Assembly: GCF_000425305.1 (NCBI RefSeq)
Contig: NZ_AUDE01000017.1
Coordinates: 62,001-126,000, forward strand
Direction: 5' to 3'
Origin: Psychroserpens burtonensis DSM 12212
GTDB lineage: Bacteria; Bacteroidota; Bacteroidia; Flavobacteriales; Flavobacteriaceae
Length of the DNA stretch: 64,000 nt
In this document: positions 16,571-26,428 of the stretch, piece after piece
Layout of the letters: each line of letters opens with the position of its first letter
Numbering within the stretch: the stretch's first letter is position 1
Notes under the pieces: generated by a model
Database searches by the model: none
Told to the model about the DNA's origin: nothing
What the model saw: the letters and a program-made list of their open reading frames with translations, nothing else
Translations under genes and position numbers: made by a program

Positions 16571-16616
16571 ACAGATAACTCACAAATAGTCATACAGATA
16601 ACTCACAAATAGTCAT
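16571..16616. repeat. Perfect tandem 23-base direct repeat
   Basis: The unit starts ACAGATAACTCACAAATAGT and occurs twice without spacer (16571-16593 and 16594-16616). It lies between the two small-RNA-like copies. Two units only; function unknown. Confidence 0.85.
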
Positions 16617-16736
16617 AACGGTATCGATATGTATTCTTTTAACGCATATTACCCCAAAGAAAACGCTCATTTTCTCGTTTAAGCCAATTTATTCGTCGTT
16701 GGTCTAAAAAATTAAACTATTAATTAAAAGTCCACT

Positions 16737-16744
16737 TATATTTG
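16737..16744 (+). promoter_or_regulatory. -7 promoter box of small-RNA copy 2 (TATATTTG)
   Basis: Exact TAnnTTTG match starting 12 bases before the conserved element. Transcription would start about at 16750, the first bases of the module. No clear -33 TTG at the expected distance. Confidence 0.5.
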
Positions 16745-16748
16745 TTAA

Positions 16749-16819
16749 ACCATAACATAAGTAGGTTAAGTTTATGGTAGATTTGGGGCAAAAAAGGTGA
16801 ACTCTCGTTCACCTTTTTT
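16749..16819 (+). ncRNA. Candidate small RNA, copy 2
   Basis: A 71-base module nearly identical to copy 1. The first hairpin is better here: ACCATAA pairs with TTATGGT. TAGATTTGGGGC is unchanged. The terminator is six A, GGTGAAC, loop TCTC, GTTCACC, six T. The GGTGAAC/GTTCACC stem is identical in both copies while the tetraloop differs, which fits selection on structure. A perfect -7 box lies directly upstream. It sits about 95 bases before the convergent sodA 3' end. Confidence 0.5.
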
Positions 16820-16861
16820 CATTTTTAATTCACACCTAAATCTTTTCTATTTCCGAAGCAT

Positions 16862-16894
16862 AAAAAAAGCAAACCCAAATGAGTTTGCTTTCTT
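16862..16894 (-). terminator. Rho-independent terminator of sodA
   Basis: On minus, AAAGCAAAC pairs with GTTTGCTTT around an 8-base loop, followed by a T-run (16862-16868 on plus is A-rich). It lies 20 bases beyond the sodA stop. Confidence 0.8.
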
Positions 16895-16913
16895 AATGTT
16901 TATGTTATTGCGA

Positions 16914-17522
16914 CTATTTAGCTTCTGCGTAACGTCTTTCAATTTCATTCCAATTGATTACTTTAAAGAACGCATCAATATAATCTGGTCTTCTATTTTG
17001 ATAGTTTAAGTAGTAAGCGTGCTCCCAAACATCTAATCCTAAAATTGGTGTTCCTCCGCATGTTACTCCTGGCATTAATGGGTTATCTTGATTTGGTGTT
17101 GAACACACATCAACTTTTCCTCCTTTATGAACACATAACCAAGCCCATCCAGATCCAAATTGTGTTGCTGCAGCTTTACTAAAAGCCTCCATAAAAGCTT
17201 CTTTAGACCCAAAAGCAGCATCAATTGCATATTTTAAATCGCCAGAAAGATAGCCTCTATCTTCTGGATTCATGACGTCCCAGAATAAAGAATGGTTATA
17301 AAAACCACCTCCATTATTTCTAACTGCTTTATTGTCCATATCAAGATTATCTAAGATATTCTCAATACTCTTCCCTTCATGAGCCGTCCCTTTGATAGCG
17401 TCATTTAGTTTATTTGTATAACCTTGGTGATGTTTGGTATGATGTATTTCCATTGTACGAGCATCGATATTTGGTTCTAATGCGTCGTATGCATATTTTA
17501 ATTTCGGTAATTCGAAAGCCAT
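16914..17522 (-). CDS. sodA: Superoxide dismutase, Mn-type of the Fe/Mn family
   Basis: 202 residues, cytosolic, with no signal peptide. It dismutates superoxide to oxygen and hydrogen peroxide. Metal ligands are His27 (HHTKHH block), His77 ([10 protein letters not shown]), Asp164 and His168 (DVWEHAYY). The NNGGGFYNH block has Gly where iron enzymes carry the active-site Gln. PNQDNPLM supplies a Gln (Q145) at the manganese-type position, so manganese or cambialistic use is favoured. Single-gene unit with its own terminator. Confidence 0.95.
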   Translation of the reverse strand: MAFELPKLKYAYDALEPNIDARTMEIHHTKHHQGYTNKLNDAIKGTAHEGKSIENILDNLDMDNKAVRNNGGGFYNHSLFWDVMNPEDRGYLSGDLKYAIDAAFGSKEAFMEAFSKAAATQFGSGWAWLCVHKGGKVDVCSTPNQDNPLMPGVTCGGTPILGLDVWEHAYYLNYQNRRPDYIDAFFKVINWNEIERRYAEAK

Positions 17523-17558
17523 AATAGTATAGATTTTTAATTTAATTGTTCATTCTCT

Positions 17559-17566
17559 CAAACTTA
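17559..17566 (-). promoter_or_regulatory. -7 promoter box of sodA (TAAGTTTG on minus)
   Basis: CAAACTTA on plus is TAAGTTTG on minus, an exact TAnnTTTG match about 37 bases upstream of the start codon. No clear -33 element. Confidence 0.45.
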
Positions 17567-17733
17567 AGCAAAAAACAGCGAATTCTAAAATTATAAAGCT
17601 TACATAAACCATTACTTATGAAAATTTTAACGTTATTAAAAGACTGATTTGGTTCTGATAATTACTTACTAAATACTATCGAGAAAATGACGGTAAAAGA
17701 AATGGGTTTTTTATCTTGTATAAAAATTTAGCT

Positions 17734-20700
17734 GTGAGCCAACTTTCTAGTTTTACAATTTACAATGCGTCCGCAGGAAGCGGGAAAACCTACGCACTTG
17801 TAAAAGATTACCTCCGACTTTTATTTCAATCTAAAAGCAAATTAACGTTTAGAAATATTTTAGCACTAACGTTCACCAATAAAGCTGTTGGTGAAATGAA
17901 AGAGCGCATCATTGATATGCTTAAAACGTTTTCCGAAGAAAAAATAATTGATAATCCCAACGACATGTTTAGGGATTTAGCAAATGAACTTGCTATCTCT
18001 CCAAAAGATCTTCATTATAAATCAAAAAAATTACTAGAAACTATTGTGCATAATTATGCAGCTTTTGATATTTCTACAATAGATAAGTTTAATCATAAAC
18101 TCATTAGGACTTTTGCTTTTGATCTTAAGCTACCCGTAAATTTTGAGGTTGAATTAGACACCTCTTCAATTTTAAGCAAAGCAGTTGACAAACTTATTGA
18201 CAAAGCAGGAAGTGATGACGAGCTTACCAAAGTATTGGTGGATTTTGCTATTGAAAAAACTGATGACAATAAAAGCTGGGATATTTCTTATGATTTTAAT
18301 GCCATAGCGCAGCTCTTGGTTAAAGAAAATGATCTTAAGTATCTAAATGATCTTAAGGATAAGTCTTTAATTGATTTTAAAGGTTTAAAAAGCATTCTAC
18401 AAAAGCAAAATAAGGATATTGAAAGTCAAATTGTAAGTCTAGCAGAAACTTCATTGTCTTTAATAGATACCAATGGATTAGAGGTAGAAGATTTTAGTAG
18501 AAAAACTCTGCCTAACCATTTCATAAAAGCCAATAGCTTAAATTTCTTGGGACTTTATGATAATAAATTACAAGAAAATTTAGCTAATAAAACCTCTATT
18601 TATAACAAAACCTTAGATGCTGATAAAGCACTAATAATAGATGGTCTGTTACCAGAAATTGAAACCAACTACCTAACGATTAAAAAATTCGTTTTCACCT
18701 CTAAATTTTTAAAAAATGCTTTAAAAAACATAACGCCTTTATCTGTTCTAAGCGCTATAAGTAGAACACTTCAAGACATAAAAGATGAGGATGATATTTT
18801 ATTAATATCTGAGTTTAATGCCATTATCAATACTGAAATAAAAGAGCAACCTGCACCTTATATATACGAACGTATTGGAGAAAAATTTAAACATTATTTT
18901 ATTGATGAGTTTCAGGATACCTCTGAGTTGCAATGGGAAAATCTAATTCCGTTAATAAATAATATTGTCTCTGGAGAAAATTTAAAAGGAGAAACTGGCA
19001 CTGCGATGTTGGTTGGTGATGCAAAACAAGCTATTTACAGATGGCGTGGTGGACGTGCAGAACAGTTTATAAATCTCTATAATGAAGACACAAAACCACT
19101 TGCGATAGAACAAATTATTAAAAACCTTCCTGATAATTATCGAAGTCATAAAACCATTGTGGAGTTTAACAACACCTTTTTTAATCATATTGCTGATGTG
19201 TCATTTACGAACCCAAAGCATCAACATATATTTAAAAATGCATCACAAAATGTAATCATTAATAAAACAGGCTATGTAGAATTATCCTTTTTAAACACCA
19301 AAGATGAAGATAAAAACGATTTACAATGTGAAGCTGTTTTAAAAACCATAAAAAAAGCAGAAAGCACAGGTTTTAAAAGAAAAGACATTTGCATCATTGT
19401 TAGAAAAAAGAAAGAAGGCTTTGCAATTGCAGAATTTTTAAGTGATTTAAATATTGATATTATTTCTTCGGAAAGTTTACTCATTAAGAATTCTCCAGAA
19501 GTACAATTTATAAGTCAGCTTATCACATTGAGTTTGCAACCTCAAAACGATGCTATAAAAGCTGACCTTTTAAATTATATAGCCGAAAACCAATTGCAAC
19601 TTGAGGATGCACACAACTTTTATGAAGGTCTTGTGCATTTAAACACTAATTCTTTTTTTGAAAAACTAAACGGTTTTGGATTTGATTTTAACTACCATGA
19701 GTTTTTACAGCTCCCAATTTATGAAGCCACAGAAAGTATCATTAGAGGATTTCAATTAAATAAAACATCAAACGCATATCTACAGTTCTACTTAGATGAA
19801 GTTTTTGATTACTCCCAAAAATACAATGCTAGTTTTCAAGGATTATTGGACTATTGGGAACGTAAAAAAGACCAATTGAGTATTGTATCGCCTTCTGGAA
19901 AAGATGCCATACAGATTATGACCATTCACAAATCTAAGGGGTTGGAGTTCCCCGTAGTTATCTTCCCTTATGCTAATCAAGATATCTACTTTGATATGAA
20001 TCCTAAAATATGGTTTCCTGTAGATCAGGAAAAATTTAATGGGTTCTCTAACTTATATATCAACATGAATAAAGATCTGGAGTCCTTTAATGACTTAGGA
20101 GCTGAAATGTACACCAATTATCGCTCGCAATTAGAACTAGATAGTTTAAACCTTCTATATGTTGTTTTGACAAGGGCTGTAGAGCAATTGTACATCATTT
20201 CAGAATATGATGTAGATAAAAAGACGAGTGACGAAAAACTAACTCATTATTCTGGGCTGTTCATTAATTACCTCAAAGCCATTAGTAAGTGGAATGATAG
20301 CGAATTAGAATATAGCTTTGGTGAAAACAGAAAAACTTCCGAAGAAAAAGTAAAAGAAGAACAGAGTATTACAATTGAACAAGGCCAATTGATTTCAACT
20401 AGAAAAGAAGATCATAATCTGAATATTATTACAAATTCTGCCTACTTATGGGACACTGCTCAAGAAAAAGCAATTGAGCGTGGAGATCTTGTACATCATA
20501 TTATGGCTCTTATTAAAACACCACTTGATGTGGTATTTGCACTAGAGCATTTTCTAAGTTCAGGGGTTATTAATTCGGCTCAATATGACGAGCTTCAAGA
20601 TATTATAAATCGTATTGTAAACCACAAACAACTGGAGTCTTACTTTGATGATCAAAATATTATATATAATGAACAGGATATCATTTCTAAAAACGGAAAA

Positions 20701-20895
20701 CTATTCAGACCTGACCGAGTTGTCGTTAATGCTAAAAAACAAGCGACAATAATAGATTACAAAACAGGGTTACAAGATTCAAATCATAAAGAACAACTAT
20801 TTGATTATCAATATATATTAGAAGAAATGAATTTTGAAGTTATAAATAAAGTCCTTATTTACATTAACGACGATATTGTGATAAAAGAATTTTAA
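17734..20895 (+). CDS. AddA-like UvrD-family helicase-nuclease
   Basis: 1053 residues from the GTG chosen here; a TTG at 17716 would add six. It is the helicase-nuclease subunit of an AddAB-type system for double-strand-break repair. Motifs in order: Walker A NASAGSGKTYAL at the N-terminus, DEFQDTSELQWE (motif II), VGDAKQAIYRWRGG (motif III), LPDNYRSHKTIVEF, MTIHKSKGLEFPVVIFP (motif V) and NLLYVVLTRAVEQLYI (motif VI). The C-terminus has a PD-(D/E)XK nuclease: RGDLVHHIM, then RPDRV and ATIIDYKTG. The partner AddB-like gene is at 23669, separated by kbl and an ompA-type gene. The start puts NASAGSGKT near residue 11, as in relatives. Confidence 0.9.
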   Translation: MSQLSSFTIYNASAGSGKTYALVKDYLRLLFQSKSKLTFRNILALTFTNKAVGEMKERIIDMLKTFSEEKIIDNPNDMFRDLANELAISPKDLHYKSKKLLETIVHNYAAFDISTIDKFNHKLIRTFAFDLKLPVNFEVELDTSSILSKAVDKLIDKAGSDDELTKVLVDFAIEKTDDNKSWDISYDFNAIAQLLVKENDLKYLNDLKDKSLIDFKGLKSILQKQNKDIESQIVSLAETSLSLIDTNGLEVEDFSRKTLPNHFIKANSLNFLGLYDNKLQENLANKTSIYNKTLDADKALIIDGLLPEIETNYLTIKKFVFTSKFLKNALKNITPLSVLSAISRTLQDIKDEDDILLISEFNAIINTEIKEQPAPYIYERIGEKFKHYFIDEFQDTSELQWENLIPLINNIVSGENLKGETGTAMLVGDAKQAIYRWRGGRAEQFINLYNEDTKPLAIEQIIKNLPDNYRSHKTIVEFNNTFFNHIADVSFTNPKHQHIFKNASQNVIINKTGYVELSFLNTKDEDKNDLQCEAVLKTIKKAESTGFKRKDICIIVRKKKEGFAIAEFLSDLNIDIISSESLLIKNSPEVQFISQLITLSLQPQNDAIKADLLNYIAENQLQLEDAHNFYEGLVHLNTNSFFEKLNGFGFDFNYHEFLQLPIYEATESIIRGFQLNKTSNAYLQFYLDEVFDYSQKYNASFQGLLDYWERKKDQLSIVSPSGKDAIQIMTIHKSKGLEFPVVIFPYANQDIYFDMNPKIWFPVDQEKFNGFSNLYINMNKDLESFNDLGAEMYTNYRSQLELDSLNLLYVVLTRAVEQLYIISEYDVDKKTSDEKLTHYSGLFINYLKAISKWNDSELEYSFGENRKTSEEKVKEEQSITIEQGQLISTRKEDHNLNIITNSAYLWDTAQEKAIERGDLVHHIMALIKTPLDVVFALEHFLSSGVINSAQYDELQDIINRIVNHKQLESYFDDQNIIYNEQDIISKNGKLFRPDRVVVNAKKQATIIDYKTGLQDSNHKEQLFDYQYILEEMNFEVINKVLIYINDDIVIKEF

Positions 20896-20918
20896 ATTTG
20901 TAAAAAATTAAATTAACT

Positions 20919-22112
20919 ATGTACGGAAAAATCCAACAGCACTTAGAAAACGAGATAGAATCTATAAAAAATGACGGTCTATTTAAAGAAGAGCGAATAA
21001 TTACGTCTCCTCAAGGTGCAGAGATAAGTTTGTCTACAGGACAAACAGTTTTAAACTTTTGCTCAAACAATTACCTAGGCTTATCTTCTCACCCAGAAGT
21101 TATTCAAGCAGCCAAAGATGCTATGGATACACATGGGTTTGGAATGTCATCTGTTCGTTTTATCTGCGGAACACAAGATATCCATAAAGAACTAGAACAA
21201 AAAATTGCAGATTTCTACGGAACGGAAGACACCATATTATATGCCGCAGCTTTTGATGCTAATGGAGGCGTTTTTGAACCTTTATTAGGAAAGGAAGATG
21301 CCATAATCTCAGATTCTTTAAATCATGCATCAATTATTGATGGTGTACGCTTATGTAAAGCAGCTCGTTATCGCTATGCTAATAATAACATGCAAGATTT
21401 AGAGCAGCAACTTATAGCTGCTAATGACAATGGTGCAAGATTTAAGATTATTGTAACCGATGGTGTATTTTCTATGGATGGATCACTTGCGCCATTAGAT
21501 GATATATGTGACTTAGCCGATAAGTACGATGCACTCGTCATGATAGATGAATGTCACGCTACAGGTTTTATAGGAAAGACAGGTCGAGGTACCCTTGAAG
21601 AAAAAGGTGTTTTAGGTCGTATTGATATCATTACTGGTACTCTTGGTAAAGCAATGGGTGGCGCAATGGGTGGCTACACAACTGCTAAAAAAGAAGTTAT
21701 TGAAGTCTTACGTCAAAGATCTAGACCTTATTTATTTTCAAATTCGTTAGCCCCTGCTCTTGTAGGTGCTTCCATAAAAGTTTTTGAAATGCTTGCTAAT
21801 GATACCTCCTTAAGAGATATCTTAGAAAGCAACACAAACTATTTCAAAAAAGGACTGATGGCTGCTGGTTTTGATATTATAGACGGTGATTCTGCTATTG
21901 TACCTGTTATGTTATATGACGCAAAACTGTCTCAAACTATGGCTAAAATGTTATTGGAAGAAGGAATATATGTTATTGGTTTCTTTTTTCCTGTTGTACC
22001 GAGAGATAAAGCGAGAATACGAGTACAGCTATCTGCTGCACATACAACATCTCATTTAGACAAGGCAATTACAGCATTTATTAAAGTAGGGAAAGCACTA
22101 AAGGTTATTTAA
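20919..22112 (+). CDS. kbl: Glycine C-acetyltransferase (2-amino-3-ketobutyrate CoA ligase)
   Basis: This 397-residue PLP enzyme of the alpha-oxoamine synthase family joins threonine catabolism with glycine and acetyl-CoA. The PLP-binding Lys is K244 in [29 protein letters not shown] (210-224) and [10 protein letters not shown] (133-142) are the cofactor-stacking and phosphate regions. The close relatives KBL, BioF, SPT and ALAS share the fold. [14 protein letters not shown] matches KBL best. It lies 23 bases after addA, on the same strand. Confidence 0.93.
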   Translation: MYGKIQQHLENEIESIKNDGLFKEERIITSPQGAEISLSTGQTVLNFCSNNYLGLSSHPEVIQAAKDAMDTHGFGMSSVRFICGTQDIHKELEQKIADFYGTEDTILYAAAFDANGGVFEPLLGKEDAIISDSLNHASIIDGVRLCKAARYRYANNNMQDLEQQLIAANDNGARFKIIVTDGVFSMDGSLAPLDDICDLADKYDALVMIDECHATGFIGKTGRGTLEEKGVLGRIDIITGTLGKAMGGAMGGYTTAKKEVIEVLRQRSRPYLFSNSLAPALVGASIKVFEMLANDTSLRDILESNTNYFKKGLMAAGFDIIDGDSAIVPVMLYDAKLSQTMAKMLLEEGIYVIGFFFPVVPRDKARIRVQLSAAHTTSHLDKAITAFIKVGKALKVI

Positions 22113-22170
22113 AATTATTCCAAACTCCCTATTTTTAGTGCTAATAATCAATATTTTTATATATTTGTCT

Positions 22171-22200
22171 TTGTTAATAAAGTTTAACAACTTACTTTTG
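22171..22200 (+). promoter_or_regulatory. Promoter of the ompA-family gene (TTG-N19-TACTTTTG)
   Basis: A -33 TTG (22171-22173), 19 bases, then TACTTTTG (22193-22200). This is the best full match to the Bacteroidota consensus in the window. A second -7 box, TATATTTG, lies at 22160-22167. The transcript leader would be about 30 bases. Confidence 0.6.
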
Positions 22201-22236
22201 TGATTAATTAACACTTAAAATTAAATTATTTTGAAT

Positions 22237-23598
22237 ATGAAAAATCTTAGCAGATTATTTTTTGTTTTGTTGCTAGTACTTAGCTTCAATGCAAATGCAC
22301 AAGATAGTAACAACCCTTGGAAGTTTACTCTTGGTGCTAATGCAGTTGATCTTTATCCTGTCGGAGAAGATGCTCCTCGTGGTGAGTTATTTGATGAATT
22401 CTTCAATGCTACAGATCACTGGAATATGTTACCTTCATTGTCATCTCTTTCTGTATCGAGATACATAGAAAGTGGGTTTACATTTACTGCAGCAGGATCT
22501 ATCAACGAAATTAGCAAGATTGGAGATTCTAGCGCTGATGATTTATCTTACTACGCTTTAGATGGTAATGTTTCTTACAGTTTCCAAGATGCTATCAAGA
22601 AAAATGGCTGGCTAGATCCTTATTTAGGAGTTGGTGGTGGTTACACTTGGATTGATGATATTGGTGCTGGTACTTTAAATGGTACGTTCGGTATTAATTT
22701 CTGGTTTTCTGACAACATAGGTCTTACGGCTCAAACTTCATACAAACATGCTTTTGAAGATTATCTTCCTACGCACTGGCAACATACACTTGGTGTAGCT
22801 ATCAAATTTGGTGGTAAAGATACAGATGGTGATGGAATATATGACAAAAATGATGCTTGTCCAGATGTTCCTGGTTTAGAAGCTTTCAACGGTTGTCCTG
22901 ATTCTGATAACGATGGCATCGAAGATTCTAAAGATGATTGTCCTAACGAAGCTGGTTTAGCTGAGTTTAATGGTTGTCCTGATGGAGATAGTGACGGTAT
23001 TGCTGATAAAGATGATGCTTGTCCTACTGTAGCTGGTTTAAAAGCTTTAGCTGGATGTCCTGATGCTGACGCTGATGGGGTAGCTGATAAAGATGATTCA
23101 TGTCCTAACGAAAAAGGTCCTTCTGCTAACAAAGGATGTCCTTGGCCTGATACAGATGGTGATGGAATCTTAGACAAAGATGATAAATGTCCTAACGAAG
23201 CTGGTACTGTTGCTAACAATGGTTGTCCAGAAGTTAAGCCTACTCCAGAAGTAGTAAAGGCACTAAATACATATGCAAGATCTATTTTGTTTGATACGGG
23301 TAAAGCTTCTTTCCAAAAAGAAACTGATAACGTGTTACAAGCTATGGTTGTAATCTTTAAAGAATATCCTCAAGCAGATTTCGCAATAGAAGGTCATACT
23401 GATAGTGTAGGTTCTAAATCTACTAATCAAGCTTTATCTGGTAGAAGAGCAAATGCTGTTAGAGATTATTTAATCGCTAACGGAATTAGCGCAGCAAGAT
23501 TAACTGCAAATGGTTTCGGTGAAGAATTCCCTATCGCTTCTAACAAAACTAGAAACGGCAGAAAAGAAAACAGACGTGTTGAAGTAAAACTTAAATAA
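22237..23598 (+). CDS. OmpA-family outer membrane protein with TSP3 repeats
   Basis: 453 residues from the ATG; a TTG six bases upstream is less likely. A signal peptide ([21 protein letters not shown]) precedes a beta-barrel domain (about 22-190). It then has five calcium-binding thrombospondin-3 repeats of the form [15 protein letters not shown]...NGCP (about 194-335). The C-terminal OmpA peptidoglycan-binding domain (about 345-453) includes [25 protein letters not shown]. It anchors the outer membrane to the cell wall and is probably abundant, given the strong promoter and terminator around a single gene. It interrupts the addA...addB region. Confidence 0.95.
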   Translation: MKNLSRLFFVLLLVLSFNANAQDSNNPWKFTLGANAVDLYPVGEDAPRGELFDEFFNATDHWNMLPSLSSLSVSRYIESGFTFTAAGSINEISKIGDSSADDLSYYALDGNVSYSFQDAIKKNGWLDPYLGVGGGYTWIDDIGAGTLNGTFGINFWFSDNIGLTAQTSYKHAFEDYLPTHWQHTLGVAIKFGGKDTDGDGIYDKNDACPDVPGLEAFNGCPDSDNDGIEDSKDDCPNEAGLAEFNGCPDGDSDGIADKDDACPTVAGLKALAGCPDADADGVADKDDSCPNEKGPSANKGCPWPDTDGDGILDKDDKCPNEAGTVANNGCPEVKPTPEVVKALNTYARSILFDTGKASFQKETDNVLQAMVVIFKEYPQADFAIEGHTDSVGSKSTNQALSGRRANAVRDYLIANGISAARLTANGFGEEFPIASNKTRNGRKENRRVEVKLK

Positions 23599-23624
23599 GT
23601 TTCACATTCACAACATAAATAAAT

Positions 23625-23657
23625 AAAAAAAACGCTCCGATATTCGGAGCGTTTTTT
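23625..23657 (+). terminator. Rho-independent terminator after the ompA-family gene
   Basis: AACGCTCCGA (23631-23640) pairs perfectly with TCGGAGCGTT (23644-23653) around a 3-base loop, flanked by A-run and T-run. It lies 12 bases before the addB-like start, so addB transcription may depend on readthrough or a promoter inside this gap. Confidence 0.9.
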
Positions 23658-23668
23658 ATTTTTATACT

Positions 23669-26428
23669 ATGAGAACATTCATAGATGACGTAATTACAGA
23701 TTTAATAGAAAGAGAACATGATCTATCTCAATTAACATTTGTATTGCCTAGCAAACGTGCTGGCACATTTTTAAAACAGGCTATTTCCAAGCATATTAAA
23801 AAGACTATATTTTCTCCTAAAATAGTCTCTATTGAAGAATTTGTTAAGACGCTTTCAGGTTATCAATATGCGACCAATGCTGAGTTGCTTTTTGAATTCT
23901 ACGATGTTTATACTAAATGCACACCTAAAGAACATATAGAATCTTTTGATAAGTTTTCTAAATGGGCGCAAATACTACTCCAAGACTTCAATGAATTAGA
24001 TCGTTATTTAATTGAATCCAATAAAGTATTTGATTATTTGACAGCCATAAAAGAAATTGAAAATTACCATTGGTCACTAGAAGAAGAACCTACACAATAC
24101 ATAAAAAATTATCTTCAGTTCTGGAATCGCTTAAAAAACTACTACGCTAATTTTCAAAAACAGCTTCGCGATAAGAGAAAAGGATATCAAGGTTTAATAT
24201 ATAAGGAAGCCGTTAATAATATTAAACACTACATCACCTTAAATAAGAATGAAACATTTGTTTTTGTTGGTTTTAATGCACTCAATAAAGCAGAGGAGAT
24301 TATCATACAGGCCTTATTAGAACAAGATCTCGCGCTTATATATTGGGATATAGATGAAACCTTTATTGAAAACCCCGTTCATGACGCAGGCTTGTTTACA
24401 AGGGCTCATAAAAAGGACTGGTCTTATTTTAATACCCACGAATTTAATTGGATTACAAAACATTATTCCAAAGAAAAAAACATTAAAATTATTGGTGCTC
24501 CCAAAAATATAAGTCAAATCAAATATGTAGGAGAACTTTTAGAAAAGATTCATGATGAAAAACAAAACCTCCAAGATACCGCAGTTATACTAGGGGATGA
24601 AACCTTACTTATACCGTTACTTAACTCTATTCCTACATCTATAAAAACAATTAATATTACAATGGGGTTACCGCTAAAAGTAATTCCGTTAGCCTCTTTA
24701 TTTGAAAGCCTGTTTACTCTTCACAAATCACCTACTCAAAATCTATATTATAAAGATATTATCAATTTATTATCCAATTCGTTTGTGAAGCCTTTATTTG
24801 AAAATCAAACATCTAATGGAGCAGAAGACTTAATTAACCATATTCAACTCAACAATAAAGTCTATCTGAGCATCGAGAGCATTAAAGAGGTAATAAGCGA
24901 CCACAATGACCTTATTGACATACTTTTTAGTAATTGGCAAGACCAGCCTGAAAAAGCTCTAAAAAACTGCTCTCATCTGATCCATGAGATTAAAATAAAT
25001 TTAGAACAAAACAAAACCGATAATCTTTTACCTCTAGAATATTTATTTCGTTTCAATCAGATATTTAATACGCTTGACACACTAAATAAGTCATTCTCTC
25101 ATATTGGATCCATTGCAACATTATTTAGCCTGTATAGAGAAGTTATAAAGGGAGAAACACTAGACTTTAAAGGAGAACCACTCAAAGGATTACAAATTAT
25201 GGGTATGCTAGAATCTAGAGTACTGGATTTCGAAACCGTAATAATAACCTCTGTAAATGAAGGTGTTTTACCAGCAGGAAAAAGTAATAATTCGTTTATT
25301 CCTTTTGATGTGAAAATCGAAAACAAGTTACCTACGTACAAAGAAAAAGATGCCGTATACACCTATCATTTCTATCGATTACTACAACGTGCCAAAAACG
25401 TCTATATACTTTATAATACAGAACCAGACGTACTTAATGGCGGTGAAAAAAGCAGGTTTATAACACAGCTTGAAATAGAAAAGAAACATGATATAACACA
25501 TCATGTGGTTTCTGCTCACGTCCCTTCGATTGAAAAAAAATTAAAACAAGTACAAAAGACCTTAACAGTTATTGATAAACTCAACAAGGTCGCTTTAAAC
25601 GGTTTTTCACCATCTTCTTTAACGAGCTACATGAGAAACCCAATAGATTTTTATTATGAAAAAGTCCTAGGGATTAAAAGGTATGAAGAAGTAGAAGAAA
25701 GTGTTGCTTTCAATACCTTGGGAACAGTAATACACAATACATTAGAAGACTTCTACAAACCGCTAGTTGGCCAGATTCTTAAGACGGATCACATTAAACA
25801 AATGAAATCAAAAATAAATACTACTGTTGCATATCACTTTAAAGAAGAGTTTAAAGAAGGGGATATTACTAGTGGCAAAAATCTTATCATATTTGAAATT
25901 TCAAAACGGTATATATCAAATTTTTTAGACATTGAAATGGACGATATTAAAAAAGGAAATACGATAAAAATAATAGCAATTGAAACTAATAATAAGATAC
26001 CAATCTATATCGAAGACCTTTCAAAAACGGTGAATCTAACAGGAAAAGTAGATCGTGTTGATGAATATAATGGTACCACTAGAATAATAGATTATAAAAC
26101 AGGAAAAGTAGAACCAGGAAAAATACAAATTGTAGACTGGGAAGAGATCACAACAGATTATGAAAAATACAGTAAAAGCTTTCAAGTGCTTATGTATGCC
26201 TATATGATGCATAAGGATAATAAGATAAAACTACCTGTTGAAGCAGGCATAATCTCCTTCAAAAGTTTAAATTCTGGAGTATTAAAATTTGCTAAAAAAC
26301 CACCAAATAGCAGAGCAAATGATTATTCTATTACTACAGAAACGTTAGATTCATTTGAAGTTGAGCTCAAAAAACTAATTACAGAAATCTATAATCAGGA
26401 CATAAATTTTATAGAAAAAGAAGTATGA
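23669..26428 (+). CDS. AddB-like PD-(D/E)XK nuclease, partner of the AddA-like helicase
   Basis: This 919-residue protein opens with FVLPSKRAGTFLKQAI, the remnant helicase P-loop region of AddB. The middle part contains GLQIMGMLESRVLDFETVII and SVNEGVLPAGKSN, like UvrD-family motifs V-VI in inactive form. The C-terminal nuclease has FSPSSLTSYMRNP, GTVIHNTLEDFY, TGKVDRVDE and TRIIDYKTGKVEP, the last bearing the catalytic Asp and Lys. It processes broken DNA ends together with AddA. Its stop overlaps the next gene's start (ATGA). Confidence 0.88.
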   Translation: MRTFIDDVITDLIEREHDLSQLTFVLPSKRAGTFLKQAISKHIKKTIFSPKIVSIEEFVKTLSGYQYATNAELLFEFYDVYTKCTPKEHIESFDKFSKWAQILLQDFNELDRYLIESNKVFDYLTAIKEIENYHWSLEEEPTQYIKNYLQFWNRLKNYYANFQKQLRDKRKGYQGLIYKEAVNNIKHYITLNKNETFVFVGFNALNKAEEIIIQALLEQDLALIYWDIDETFIENPVHDAGLFTRAHKKDWSYFNTHEFNWITKHYSKEKNIKIIGAPKNISQIKYVGELLEKIHDEKQNLQDTAVILGDETLLIPLLNSIPTSIKTINITMGLPLKVIPLASLFESLFTLHKSPTQNLYYKDIINLLSNSFVKPLFENQTSNGAEDLINHIQLNNKVYLSIESIKEVISDHNDLIDILFSNWQDQPEKALKNCSHLIHEIKINLEQNKTDNLLPLEYLFRFNQIFNTLDTLNKSFSHIGSIATLFSLYREVIKGETLDFKGEPLKGLQIMGMLESRVLDFETVIITSVNEGVLPAGKSNNSFIPFDVKIENKLPTYKEKDAVYTYHFYRLLQRAKNVYILYNTEPDVLNGGEKSRFITQLEIEKKHDITHHVVSAHVPSIEKKLKQVQKTLTVIDKLNKVALNGFSPSSLTSYMRNPIDFYYEKVLGIKRYEEVEESVAFNTLGTVIHNTLEDFYKPLVGQILKTDHIKQMKSKINTTVAYHFKEEFKEGDITSGKNLIIFEISKRYISNFLDIEMDDIKKGNTIKIIAIETNNKIPIYIEDLSKTVNLTGKVDRVDEYNGTTRIIDYKTGKVEPGKIQIVDWEEITTDYEKYSKSFQVLMYAYMMHKDNKIKLPVEAGIISFKSLNSGVLKFAKKPPNSRANDYSITTETLDSFEVELKKLITEIYNQDINFIEKEV

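Larger units (their letters stand above)
16312..16913. other. 602-base gene-free region with a duplicated element
   Basis: No protein gene fits here. In order it holds an imperfect stem CACTTTATC...GATAAAAGTG (about 16332-16371), small-RNA-like copy 1, a short hairpin ACAACTC/GAGTTGT (16512-16527), a perfect tandem 23-base repeat (16571-16616), small-RNA-like copy 2, and the sodA terminator. The two copies lie 324 bases apart in the same orientation. Confidence 0.8.

Noticed and set aside
16571-16616. Possible CRISPR remnant
   Set aside because: Two units without spacers, no cas genes, unit 23 bases and not palindromic.
16797-17009. 70-residue plus-strand reading frame
   Set aside because: It starts inside the terminator of small-RNA copy 2 and runs antisense through the sodA 3' end; no family features.
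22761-23219. 152-residue minus frame rich in Ser/Pro repeats
   Set aside because: Mirror of the TSP3 repeats of the ompA-family gene; repetition is inherited from the sense strand.
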